A stretch of DNA of 64,000 nucleotides from Istiophorus platypterus. Lineage: Eukaryota > Chordata > Actinopteri > Istiophoriformes > Istiophoridae. Both the position numbers and the translations under genes were made by a program. The notes beneath the pieces are model-generated. The model was not told the DNA's origin. It saw only the letters and a list, made by a program, of their open reading frames with translations, and did not search any database. Location: assembly GCA_016859345.1 (NCBI GenBank), contig CM029124.1, positions 11,975,980 to 12,039,979 of the forward strand. Reading direction: 5' to 3'. This document shows, piece after piece, positions 38,109-49,828 of the stretch (the first letter of the stretch is position 1; the number at the start of each line of letters is the position of its first letter).

Positions 38109-39191
38109 CCATATTCAAACAGACACAAATATGACAGAACTGCTAATGTTGGTATTGGCACAGAGCTGTCCCCTACTCTGTTGAAAAGTCAATCTTTTTG
38201 CTGCACAATTTAAAGATTATGACATATAAACAGCCTATAATCGTTCCATTACTCATGCAATGGCAGGCACATCCACACACCAAATCTTCACCCCTTCTAG
38301 AGAACTGCTTTAATTGCTTTGTTTCGTGGTCCCCTCTAAATGTGAGAGAAGCTGGGGGCTGCAGTTTACAAGACACATCTGCAGGTGCTGCATTTCAAGC
38401 TGAGAGACTCAAGCTGTGAGAAAGAACACATACAATAACACAAGCACACAGACAGAGGAATATACAGACAGATTGTCTCTGCCTCCTCGTCTCTCACATA
38501 CACACACTACAGGTGCAGCACTGTTCAGTGCTTTCCACCACTGCATCTGGCCTGAAAAAGCTGACACATCCGAGTGAGCTGAAATTGAGAATCTCTTAAC
38601 ATCGGGGTCGCCCTCTATAAAAAAATACTGAGTTTCATGTGCAACAACGCAAAATATATGACAAGACGAAGCTGAGGCGCAGTATACTGAGCATAGACCT
38701 GTCAAATTTAGAGAAAGAATGCGCTTATCAATGGGGCACCTGCAAAGTGGCTGATGTTTCCCAGTATGCATTATACACTACAAGTCTGACAGAGCCATAA
38801 ACACTCCAACTAATGTGGCCCAGGGTCATGTAGATTTTAGATAACCTCTTCGTGGTCAGTACAGTTTGTGAAAAACTACTTTACTTTGCTGCCGCACAGC
38901 TACTGGTACACGGCATCTCCCTCCTTCAGGAAATAGCTCATTCTCAAATTTCAACCTTTTAATTTGAATCCTCTCAGAGCAGTGTCTCTATGAGAATCAA
39001 ATCTGTTTGTTATAGCCGGGAGTCAAGTAGTGTGGAGGATCTTGGGTAGCATGTCTCCTAATTCACCAGAAGAAAGAGCAATCAGCTAAGCTTCAGATGG
39101 CAATCGACAGGCGACAGATCCAATCTCCTTTCTTCAAGTATCTCTATTGTAATGTTCCCACACGCTGGCGCGTATGCCACATTTCTGATAA

Positions 39192-39204
39192 TCTATGCAA
39201 ATAG
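39192..39204 (+). promoter_or_regulatory. Consensus octamer (POU) motif
   Basis: TCTATGCAAATAG contains the exact octamer ATGCAAAT at 39195-39202. The same 13-mer recurs at 46212-46224. The surroundings (39120-39240) are complex, repeat-free sequence. Confidence 0.35.
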
Positions 39205-39519
39205 GCCACAGATGGACAAGAATGTATCTCATTGAGGGACATATGTGTTGCGCTTTTAAAAAAATAATTCTTACTTCTCCTTTTGTTTTTTGTTCTCATC
39301 CTGTTTCAAGAGTCACATGTTACTATCATGCTGGCTTCTTGCCACATCATTTGTGAAATTATTCAAATGAGGACACCGTGTTTCTTTTGTTTACTGGCTT
39401 GAATGGCACGGAAACAAGGTTGGTGTATTCATAAACACCATTCCTCACTCTCACTCTTGTGCCACAACTACCACCCCCTTCTCTCTCTCTCCCTCTCTGT
39501 GAATCCTGCCACGGCATTG

Positions 39520-39840
39520 GAGGAACGTCCCGGGCATTATGAGAAGCCATTAATGAGTGTGTGGTGTGGCGTGTTGTGATGCGTTGCATATTGCAGCCAT
39601 TCATCAGAGCTGGGAGATACTTGACAGGCGGACAGCCAACAGGTTGTGTAATCATGTAACACAGCCATGTCAGGCCTGCCACGGCTCCGTGTCCCATTCA
39701 GGCCTCTAATGTTGTTTTCCTCTGGGTAATTGACGATGCCAGACAGAGAGACCCAGTGATGGATAACATCACAGACCAACTGGCGCACAAAGATGCTGGT
39801 CTACCGGAGTGATGTCATTACAGATTACATCAGCATTTGA
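39520..39840. promoter_or_regulatory. Candidate conserved regulatory block
   Basis: This is GC-balanced complex sequence without simple repeats, including GCATTATGAGAAGCCATTAA and GTGTAATCATGTAACACAGC. It stands out from the flanking T-rich DNA but has no diagnostic motif. Only comparative data could settle it. Confidence 0.18.
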
Positions 39841-40023
39841 AGCCATTTAAAGGAAAATTCTGTTTTTTGGGTTTTTTGTTTTTTTTTTACAACTTGGATC
39901 TTATTTTTGTAATTTTAGCCAGCTTTTCTTTTAGTTATAAAAACTTTGTGGTCAAAGAGAAAAGAGAACATGGGAACATGAAGTTATTTCTAAAACTAAG
40001 TCAGATAGGGCAAGAAACACTAT

Positions 40024-40037
40024 TGATCACGTGATCA
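40024..40037. promoter_or_regulatory. 14-bp palindrome centred on E-box
   Basis: TGATCACGTGATCA is perfectly self-complementary and contains CACGTG, the binding site of bHLH-ZIP factors of the MYC/MAX/USF type. The surrounding sequence is AT-rich and otherwise plain. Confidence 0.3.
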
Positions 40038-40039
40038 GA

Positions 40040-42450
40040 TAAACTGTAAAGAGCTAGATTATCTAAACCAATTTATCTAAAATATTTTTGGAGCCAATTT
40101 TGAGCCAAAACCAAAAGTGAGTGCCCCTAAAATAATGGAAATTATATGTTTTTATTATAAAAGTTGAAGTCAAACTTGAACCAGGAACAATTGTGAAAAT
40201 ATAAGACATGTTTACAATAGAAAGTTGGGTATTAATTTAACATTTCTGCCTTTATTTTCACTTACAAATACATTTGCCTTATCAGGGGATTTGTCTACAA
40301 ACCGTATGATCATCTCATCACTCCTGCCTCTCATCTCATCTGACTTCTTTTAGCAATGACTCCCTTTTTAAATTTTTTTTTTACACATTTGTATCTCTAC
40401 TATTATGGCAAAAATGGCCAAGCTACAAAAAAGACCCGATTTGTATGAAATTGATTACCCCCCCCCCAAAAAAAAACAACACAAAGCCAGGTAATGGTGT
40501 GTCTTGATTTATTTTGTTACCTATCAGGTTTAATGACTCGTAATTTCATAAATGGGAAAAAAAAATCTAGATATATTAAAAAAAATTACAATATTTTAGT
40601 TTTATAATCTCTAAATGCATTAATTATGACAAAATTAAATGGGTTACTCTGGTAATCATAGTGTACCTGGAATGCCATCTGACGCTTAGGAATGTGTTGC
40701 AAATTTTCTAACTCGTCCGCACAACACAACTCCCAGCTGCATCAGAGAAGTAGAGGTGGCCCTGAGGCGGTGTTAGACATTGTTAAGGATAGCAAGTATC
40801 CTCACACAACCTGTTCTGCTCTGTCCCTAAGCTGGAAAAAGGAAGACAATGTTCTCTCTCATCCTCCCACTCTCACCACTTTATACCTATGCTTGTTCGT
40901 GAGATGCCTCTTGCAGCACACAATCCAAAAAAGCCTGGCTTGTGTTGAGAAAAATGGGCCGTAAGATGATAACCACAACGAAGCCTTGATAAAAAATTAA
41001 AAAAAAATTGAACATTCCTGTCTTTTGAATATCATCAGAGTTACCTAAGCTGCAGCAGCCTGAGGTGAAACTCCTTAGAGAAGGAGACACTTGATTGGAG
41101 TCACATTCTCTCTCATTTATCTTTGTCTATGTCTCTCACCTTTTCTTTCACCATTTTATCACAAACGTACACTGCAATATACAAGTACACAGATGATGGA
41201 GGAGACCATGGAAAGAACAGAGGAAGTGAAGAGGGATGCAAGAGATGAGGGACATAAAATGGAGGCAAAGAAACATAATTATGAATGAGAAAGCTGAGTA
41301 TGGGATGCAAATTCACATGGCGTGAGCTAATCCCTTGGATCCTCCGCTTTATCTAGAAATGCCACACGGTACTGAGGCGCAGACAACACATCAAAAGAGC
41401 TGAACCCAAAACAGTCAGACCACGTCCACAACATCAATTCATTTTGAAAATGCTCTTCTCATTAGCAAACTATGTGCATCCACGCTAGTGTTTTTAGATC
41501 GTTTTCATAAAGATCAGACACAGCCTGGTTTCTCTACTGAGTCTCAGCTGGAAAGCAGTGACTCCTGCTACGATATCACTCAAATCCCTATTTTACGGAC
41601 AAAATAAACAAAAACAGAGTTACTAAATCGGTAACCGCCAAATTTGAGTGACAACAAAGTGGATAAGAGGCGACGTGAAGTTGTTCTCTTAACCTTAAGA
41701 CTCCTCGGCACGTCATCGCATCCGGGCAGGGTTTACGCCATTGATTTCTGAAAGCTCCTTTTTTTCCCCCCGTTCATGTCAGCTAGAGCGGTTACTTGCA
41801 TAAGCTCCGTAGCTAAGCCGTAACCTTGTGACGCAGAGCTATAAATTTCACCTTTACTGTGGACATAAGACTCTGGAGGAATCCAACCAACCATTACAAA
41901 CTCAGACGCATACACACACACAAAAACACACTCTTCCTCCCTCCTCAATCTTAACTCTATCGCATCACAACGGCCACACTGTTCAGTGTCAACAGTCACC
42001 ACAGTATGTGGTGCTAACATTAAAAATGCATCCAATTAAAGCTGCAGGGGAAAATACTCCTCTGTAAATGGTAACAGTCTGTAACATGTTTGCAACAATG
42101 ATAGGCTTTCTAAACAAATTAAGCCAGCGGAGCTCTACATTACTCATCCCGGCTGGCTGTCTGGCCAAATCCTGCCTCAATTGCACAGTTGTTTGATCAA
42201 CTGTTGGTGTGCTGTGTATGTGTTAATGTGAGAGGGGGGAAAAAAAAAATAGGAGAGATATGAGTCCGTGGATACAAGGCGAGATGAATACAGTACGCCA
42301 GCAGCCGAGCAGCGCGGCAAAACTTGTCTTCCTATACTTTCATGTGTTTGCAGTCATATGCTGTCACATTCCGCAGCTCTGTTCTGTCTGCTGGCAGCAT
42401 CTCTCTTTCCTTCACTGTGAATTACTTGTCACTCCGTCAACGGTCGGCGC
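40040..42450. other. AT-rich non-coding DNA
   Basis: 40.1-40.7 kb is very AT-rich with many A- and T-runs and may be a decayed insertion, but I recognise no family. The remainder is unique. Confidence 0.45.
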
Positions 42451-42451
42451 A

Positions 42452-42452
42452 T

Positions 42453-42538
<86 letters not shown>

Positions 42539-42568
42539 GTGCGTGTGTGCATGTGTGCGTGTGTGTTA
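42452..42568. repeat. (GT)n microsatellite of about 115 bp
   Basis: Nearly pure GT from about 42460 to 42533, then GT with GC and GCAT interruptions to about 42568. Confidence 0.97.
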
Positions 42569-43164
42569 AACCTGTCGCTTTCTGTGCTCTGACGTCCGTG
42601 TGCTAATCGCTTTGGCTGATCCCTTCTAGTTGTGCATGTGTGTACAGTATCTGTGTCTGTCTGACTGCATATACGTGCACATGTGTGTATGTTGTGTGTG
42701 AGGCAGATGTTCCCCGGGTGGTGCCATTGCTCAGTGTTCACACACACTGCACTAAGGAAGATTAACCATCACTTTATTATTTATTTGCCTCCTGGATCTG
42801 GCCCCATCCTCCCTCTAAAGCCCACCACCAGCCCACAGACTTGCATTTTGAGTGCATGAATCTTTTCGCAAACTACCGCAATAAAAAAACAGAAAATGCA
42901 AGTGTTTTGGAAAGAAATTGTTCTTGAATCATAATATCATGGTTTATTCTCCAAGTATTGACACTGGCCACAGGCTTCTCAGCGGGGACTGGCTAGGTTT
43001 TTTACACAGAGTCAAACAGGATCATGCACAGCTCCTCATAAACAGCAGCTGCAGACTGCTTAGTTCCCAGTTCCTCCCCAGCCGTCAGCCCAGGAGGGTC
43101 CAATCAAAACCAGCCACATTACTCCCTCACTTCGCCTTTGCATGCCAAGTCTGCTCCATGTCGG

Positions 43165-43186
43165 AAAAAAAAAAAAAAAAAAAAAA
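43165..43186. repeat. Poly-A run (22)
   Basis: Twenty-two A residues. No upstream SINE body or AATAAA is recognised, so a retroposed transcript is unlikely. Confidence 0.93.
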
Positions 43187-45341
43187 GCCAGGACTGAACC
43201 AAAGAGGGTGCATAATCACCGAACAGTGGAGTAAAGAAAAATCTGTTTACCTGTGTGAACTTTGACCTTGGTGGTGCTGCCGTATCGGTGGCCGGCCCTT
43301 CCCCCAACCCACCCTTCATGTATTCCTCACGCACGGTCTCTCGCTGACCCCCTCCTTAAGCGATGTTCTGAGGGGAAGGAAGACAGAAGAAAAGGCTGTT
43401 AAATTTCTTTTAATGGAATGCCAGGGAGAACCTGCTTCAGACAGAGGACAAATTTATCACAGCGAAATACACCCCGGTGTTGAAAAATGTATGCAGGAAG
43501 CCATGAGGGAGTTTGCTATACTGCCCCATTTACTATACCCCCTAACCCTGCCGGAGAGCCAATGAACCAATGAACAACTGCACCACCCATCACACTGCTC
43601 TGCCTGTATACTGCAGCAGTCCTGTATATCCCCCCACACGACCCCACCCCCCACTGCACAGGAACAATGTCCTTCCTAAAGGTTATCAGCAGCCTGACGC
43701 TTGGTCAGCCCTCATCCTGAGTCCATTACACACAAAGCGGCGAGATTCACTGCCTTAATACACCTCCCTTAGTCTCTCCTCACTGCTTCATTGCGCCCTT
43801 TAAAAAGGGGCCCGACCACACACACAGGTTTTGGGAGTAGCCTACCAGCACACTGCCACCCTGTCTCTAGTCTCCCATAATACACTTCAGTTCGATTGGT
43901 GTTTTGTTTCATTGTTTTGGTTCAGATGACCAGTCCCATGACTATTTTCTGTCAGCTCTTTTAACAAAAAGAGCTGTGATAAATCCACTGTATTTTACCT
44001 GCCCTACCCTGGCCCAGGGCCCCTGTTTTTCTTTTTAAGATCTTCTGGCAAAGTAAAATTCCCTTGGACAACACACTACTTTCCTATCTCTTCCATTGTT
44101 TCATCAATTACAATCTCTGTGACTGAAGCAAACAAGCTTCCTCTGCCCTAGTGGCCATTTTCCAAGATTTACAGTATGTCTTGGCTCCTCTAATCAGAGT
44201 CAAAGAATTTTTGGCCAGTGGGACGCAGCCATCGAGGAACCCTCCTAAAACAAAAGTACAGGAACATGGAAGAAATTTGATATCAGCAATACTGTAAGGA
44301 ACTACAACAAGTATACAGTAAAGGTGAATTGTTTTAATACTTCTTTGACTGTCTCAAGGATAAATCGAATCAATCTCCTCTTGATATTTAGTCAATAACC
44401 AACCATTAATGGTTTAAACAGAAGGGGCACATAATTTTGAATGGGCCCCCTGTACAACCTAACACCTGCTCATTCATTCATTTAATCCATGAGAAGAAGG
44501 GAGCACACTGAAGAACACATTGTGGAAAGAGGGGGTTGATTTTGGACCGGGGCCAAAAAGAAGAGGGACCAGGCAGAGGAGAAACCCATAAATACGAAGG
44601 GAGGCGAGCAGGTGTCGCAGACAAATGTGATTTACAGGGTCTACGTCCCATACAGTGCTGACAGGTAAGCCTATTAGTTTGATATTACCCAGCTATAACA
44701 CGCACCGATGGACCCTCTTAAAAATGGCAAGTGTGTAACACTGATGGGTTTAAGAGAGAGATCTTTATATCACATTGTTAAGTTTGCATTACATTAAGGT
44801 CTGAAAATTCAATAATTACATCTTTATTGAGTAGATTTCCAGTTGGTTTCTTTCATCCCATTGCATATTCTTCCAAGGTGACGTCATTTAGCAAACATAC
44901 AAGGGAGACATGTTTATTTTTCTTAAGGTTGGGTAAAGAAATAAAACAAAATGCTTTTGTTAAAGCAGAGGTTCGATGTGATTCAAGTTTAGAGGCAATG
45001 CAGAGCAAATGTTTTTTTCTCTAATATTCTAAAATGACATCAGGCTTCAAAGCCACGGCAGTGCATTTGTACATATTGGAAACCGCCAGAGAGCAATCAC
45101 CGAAGAATGCAAACGTTTATGAGAAACTAAACGCACTAGAACATCGAGCGGAGATCTGCAATCGAGTTTCACTTGTAATGCTGCATGAGACACGAGACTA
45201 CGAGGAAATTGCTACCACTTGAGCTGCACACTACAGATGGTGTTGAGAGCAACACAGCACAAAGCAATGTGTTCCTTAATAATGTGGTGAATATTGCAGT
45301 GAAAAGCTGAGTGCTTCGTACTTGCTTCTGCAGACTCCAGC

Positions 45342-45357
45342 TTTTTTTTTTTTTTTT
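45342..45357. repeat. Poly-T run (16)
   Basis: A homopolymer next to CCTGTCAG, in unique sequence. Confidence 0.92.
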
Positions 45358-46038
45358 CCTGTCAGAAGTGTGAACTCTTTCATCCCAGATATAAGACGCT
45401 GCGGTAAAATCCTCAAAGAAACTAATCGTGTTAAATGAGGTTTCTGTCTGTATCCATGACTTCTGAGTGTGTTGTTTGTGTGTGGGCTGGGGGGGGGTTA
45501 TAGGTGCCCCTTAGAGACTAAAAAGTCCTGTCATCCTTTGAATGTAAACTGTGTGTCAACTCTCTACTCAAGCCAGTCGACTGCGGTTTCATAACCATGC
45601 TTGGTATTAGTCTCTTAAAACTTAATCCTGATAATCATATATGACGATGTGCCTGCTAATTGACTGACATGAAACCAATTTTCTGCACAAAGTCTTTAAA
45701 TGATTTGAACGATGACAAAGCCCAAGTTTGCTTGTTAAAAGCTGTTAACACCACAAGGTTTACTTTAGGTTACTGGGGGGGGGGACCCAAGTCCCTAGCG
45801 GCTGCTCAACTCATACAGACAGACTCACTCACATGTGCACATACTCACATAAATATATATATACACACACACTCACACATACACACACACCTTATCATTC
45901 AAGGCTGAGGAAGCAGGAGGGCTATAAAAACCAACCTCATCTCCTTAAAACAGGCAGGGCTGTCCCTGGGCGTCTTAACACAACTCATCAACTGTTAAAC
46001 CAGAGAGAGAGGCAGAACAGTAAAAATCAATGCCTCTA

Positions 46039-46060
46039 CCCCCCACCCACCCCCCACCAA
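46039..46060 (-). other. C-rich tract (minus-strand quadruplex pattern)
   Basis: The runs CCCCCC, CCC, CCCCCC and CC are separated by single or double bases. The minus strand is G-rich and may form a quadruplex. Confidence 0.4.
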
Positions 46061-46199
46061 CACAGCAAACAGCAGTCAATGATGGTAGGTGGAAGAGGAA
46101 AGAGCGAGAATTTTCAGCAGCATCTGGAGAGGTAAGAGGAAGGGGGAAGGGAGAAAGGAGAGAGTCCATGTTGAACTAAAAGCGGCAGGCTAATATATG

Positions 46200-46224
46200 T
46201 AATTGATTACCTCTATGCAAATAG
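46200..46224 (+). promoter_or_regulatory. Paired-type homeodomain P2 site plus octamer
   Basis: TAATTGATTA at 46200-46209 has the TAAT-NN-ATTA form of a paired-class homeodomain dimer (P2) site. Five bases later lies the exact octamer ATGCAAAT at 46215-46222. Close homeodomain-POU spacing is known from developmental enhancers. The sites are seen directly, but activity is inferred. Confidence 0.4.
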
Positions 46225-46770
46225 CAGAACTCTAAAAACCAGAGAATGCAATTTAAAGCAGCTGAGTCTCTGAAATCGATTGGCACTGTGAGCGAGAGAA
46301 GCCATTTCCCTCTAGCCAAGATAAAACACTTTACTATGAGCTGTCAGATACTTATCAGGAGGAAATTAGCAAGGAATACCATTTTCCCAAAACAAACAGG
46401 TCAAGTGTTTCTCCTCCTTGAGTGGTCTCTCCCTCTCCTTCATTCTCTCCCACTCTGATATCATCATCTGTTATTTCCTACCGTTTAAATGCCAAAAGTG
46501 AGGGGACACAGGCTGCGTTTCATTCAACAGATCATTTCTAGTAAAAAAAAAACAAAAACCCATGCAGACAGGCCCCCATGCACCGGCAGGAGCGGGCTGC
46601 CGTTTGAAGCAGAGAAGACTGGGACTCCGCATCGGCCCGGCTCCCGGGAGTGACCCCAAAGCCTGCCAGCACCTACATGTACACTCTGACGCAAGTCTGT
46701 CCTGAATCTCCGAGGCAGATCTCACCAAAACAATATTTGCGTTTTTGGCCTGCAGTCTATGTTCCTGGCT

Positions 46771-46828
46771 GAAAAAGAAAGAGAGAAAGAAAGAAAGAAA
46801 GAAAGAAGGAAAGAAAGGAAGAAAGAAA
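46771..46828. repeat. (GAAA)n tetranucleotide tract
   Basis: GAAA units with GAGA and AAGG interruptions. On the minus strand it mimics a polypyrimidine tract ending in TTTCAG. Confidence 0.93.
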
Positions 46829-47120
46829 ACACACAGAACAGAGCACAAAGAGATGTCGAAGCAGGCAGCAGCCCACACAAGGCAGCCTTGTTGGAGCGAG
46901 GAGAGGGCAGCTCGGCGTCAACATCAACACCGGTTCTGCAATCATCGCTCTGCAGGTAATTATGATAACAATGTGTTCCCTCGGCAGCCTCTCTCTGATT
47001 TAGTTTCCGAGCACTTATCTTTCCTAAAATCTCCTCCCGGTAACATCTAATATGATTACAAAGTCAAGATCCTTTTCAAGGAGTGCCCACTTATGTGGCT
47101 CTAGTTTGGTGTATAGTAAC

Positions 47121-47136
47121 GCTCCCTCTTGTGACT
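47121..47136 (-). promoter_or_regulatory. Weak CTCF-like motif
   Basis: The minus strand reads GTAGTCACAAGAGGGAGC, containing CACAAGAGGG, part of the CTCF core, but the following GC step is disrupted. Confidence 0.15.
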
Positions 47137-48494
47137 ACTCAATGATGCCTCTCAGCTTATTGTGTGTGCTGAGTTAAGATGTCACACTATTCGGATTTTC
47201 ATAACATTTTAGAAAATGCCATGACATATACGAACCTCACCTACCCACAACAGCTGTTACTGAACCCTCCATTGCCTGCTATTACCTGCAATTGTAAACA
47301 CTAGTCTTGCCACATGGGGAAATACATCATTTCATTGTGTCTGTTATCATCCAGTTTGAACAGTGGGTGTTTGGCCCTGAATGGAGTCAGTGGAGTTGAC
47401 CCTGTGATTACCTCTGTGGTGCGGCATTTTCCTTGGCTGTCATCACAGCCGACCCCTTAAACAGCAAGCACTGCTCTGCAACAGGGCTAGGCTGTTGACA
47501 TACTGAAGACATTTAAGATAATCCCGGAGATGTCTCTGTGTTTTCCAAGATTACATCTTCAAAGGGGAAACGCAGCCGGCTGCCGCTACTTGAAAGGGAG
47601 AGAGATGTGGAGGGCTCTTGTTCTGAAGGAGGGGGTGGAATAGCTCAAGAATGCAATCATGGTTTTGGAGTGGAAGAAGGCCTGTCCTGGCTAGCTGAGC
47701 TAGTGGGAGGGTGGTAGAAAGGAATCAGACCTGAGAGAGAAACCGACACCTGTTGGATGGGACAAAACAGAGAGGCAAAGAGAGGGGGCTCACCTGTGTG
47801 ACCTGACAAAGGTTGTAAATCACACAGCTCCTCTCTGGCCCAGCCCTGCCTTTTATAATGTCTGGTATGCTGTTATGTTGAGGTTAAAACGTCAGGTTTA
47901 GAGGGTAAAATACACACACATGGAAAAATATGATCTTGTGCCATCAATTAGAAATTACTGCAAACATTTATCAGGCCTTTTTTTCTGCCCAAATTTCTTA
48001 TTACTTGACATTATCACAGGTTTTTGTTTTCTAAAAAAAATAAAATAAAAAATAACTCTAATGATTGAGATTGAAAGATGTGGGAATTAAACATACATGG
48101 GAAGTCTTATGGGAATCTTATCTTGAGTTTTATCTTTGCAGTGGACTGAAATTTGGGATATTTTGACCTCTGCTGCATCTGACAGCCCAACTTTGTCTAA
48201 GTCCAACACTAAATCAATTGAGTCCCCCTTTAAATGTGTGTCTATTGTTTGTTATTTCAGCGCAGATGCCAAATATTTAGAGAAATGTATTTTACCATGT
48301 GCTAGTTTGAACATAAAGCCCTTTGACACAGATTTTCAGGTCTTGAAGTCATGGTTTGGATCAAAATGTGACAAAGTGTGGTGTTTGCCAAGGAGAGTGA
48401 AGTTAAAGCATATAAATCCCTGAGGGGAGATTTGTCCTCTGCATGTGACCCATCCTGACTATTTAAGACTTAGGAACTTCCTGCTCTCTGTGCG

Positions 48495-48537
48495 CTGTGC
48501 TGTGCTGTGCTGTGCTGTGCTGTGCTGTGCTGTGCTG
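48495..48537. repeat. (CTGTG)8 pentanucleotide repeat
   Basis: Eight exact CTGTG units and a partial ninth, ending at CTGCAG. It is the only pure pentanucleotide array in the window. Confidence 0.95.
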
Positions 48538-49214
48538 CAGCTCCAGCCATCATGACTTAACTCCTGCCTAGCCTCCAGGCAGCTCACTCCCACAGTCTTC
48601 TTTACTGCATCGTCACAAAGCATTTTTTAGATACTTTGCATGACATCTGTGAGGAGCTGTGAGCTGCTGCCTGGCTACTTTACATCACCCAGAAAAATAC
48701 AAGCCTTAGAGATGCTAAATGAAATGTGTCACCTCAAATTGCTTTGGAAGTATGAAATAAACGCAAGAAATTATGACTCATATTTTCAACAAATGTCAGC
48801 TGTGACATCATCTGTCGCTTCGAGCACCTCTTAATGACTCATGGAAGCGTCCACGGACGTAGCTCTGACGGACATAGATAGTGCCATTTCCAGCCGCTGA
48901 CTGGCATTGTGATAACATTGGTACTAATTATAAGACAGGAGTATTTTCATACAGTACACAGGAGAGAACTGTGAAGAATACAGACGTAGTAATAGCAAGT
49001 TCTACCATAGCAAGTAGCGAAAAGTGAGCCTTAATGCTTCCTTCTGCCCAGTCCTCTTTCTCCGCTGGCTTGTTGACATCATCAGTGAGTCAGCGACCAG
49101 AGCCCAGAGCCGGGATCGAAAAGCAAAGAGTGAGGTCTGTCTATTATCAGCTGCACATACTGTATGCCATTGAGAAGGCACAATCGCCCAGACAAAGAGG
49201 CACAACTCACGCAA

Positions 49215-49226
49215 CCACCAGGAGGC
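49215..49226 (+). promoter_or_regulatory. CTCF-like motif
   Basis: CCACCAGGAGGC matches the CTCF core CCASYAGRKGGC at all but one degenerate position. It lies 0.3 kb from the long CT array. Chance occurrence cannot be excluded. Confidence 0.35.
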
Positions 49227-49519
49227 TATTTTTGACCCACAGTAGGAGAGAGACGGAGGAAAACAAATCTGTCATCGACAGGAGGCTGGGACCGAGTAGA
49301 CAAATCAGTTGAGTCATAATTGAGTCTCACAGAAAGGAACTTATTTTAGAGTGGGCAGAGATAAAGAGCATTGTATGTCTGGCAAAGCACAAGGTAGCAA
49401 CAGCTGCATTAGGTACAGTGTGGTTCCTCTGAGTGAGCTCTGCGGTGGGCCCCTCCTCTGTCCCTCCAGCCTCACTGGCCACAGTTGAAAAATTAATGCA
49501 GCAAACTGACAACACTTAG

Positions 49520-49655
<136 letters not shown>

Positions 49656-49735
49656 CATGTACCAAACAGGATCAATTACTAAAGCAGGGCTCCACTCAGC
49701 AGCGCTAAAGAAACAAGAGGCACTCTCCATCACAG

Positions 49736-49736
<1 letters not shown>

Positions 49737-49781
<45 letters not shown>

Positions 49782-49828
49782 GTGAGTGAGTTAGTGAGTG
49801 AGTGAGTGAGTGAGTGAGAGAGAGAGTT
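49737..49828. repeat. (GT)n, (TGAG)n and (GA)n compound repeat
   Basis: GT units at about 49737-49778, TGAG/TTAG units at about 49780-49818, then GAGAGAGA. Confidence 0.95.

Larger units (their letters stand above)
36000..39110. other. Non-coding unique DNA
   Basis: No gene is recognised. GCATGTTTGCATGTTTGCATG at about 38020-38040 is a short 8-bp tandem repeat just upstream of the DR1 element. Confidence 0.5.
42570..46190. other. Non-coding unique DNA
   Basis: No supportable gene. A 62-codon frame at 45034-45222 has unusually protein-like composition (MTSGFKATAVHLYILETARE at its start), but no homologue is recognised and there is no splice evidence. Confidence 0.4.
46830..49500. other. Complex non-coding DNA
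   Basis: Mostly unique. A 95-codon frame at 48136-48423 follows TTTTATCTTTGCAG, and a second acceptor-like TTGTTTGTTATTTCAG lies inside it at about 48246-48261. No good donor follows, so an exon call is not supported. Confidence 0.4.

Noticed and set aside
43165..43186. Poly-A run considered as the tail of a retroposed gene or SINE
   Set aside because: No SINE body, coding remnant or flanking target-site duplication was recognised upstream.
46726..46768. Minus-strand exon-like segment after TTTCTTTTTCAG with donor GTGAGA
   Set aside because: The acceptor's pyrimidine tract is simply the GAAA microsatellite, and the implied exon is only 43 bp.
48136..48423. 95-codon frame with two acceptor-like sites
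   Set aside because: No acceptable donor follows either site and no domain is visible.
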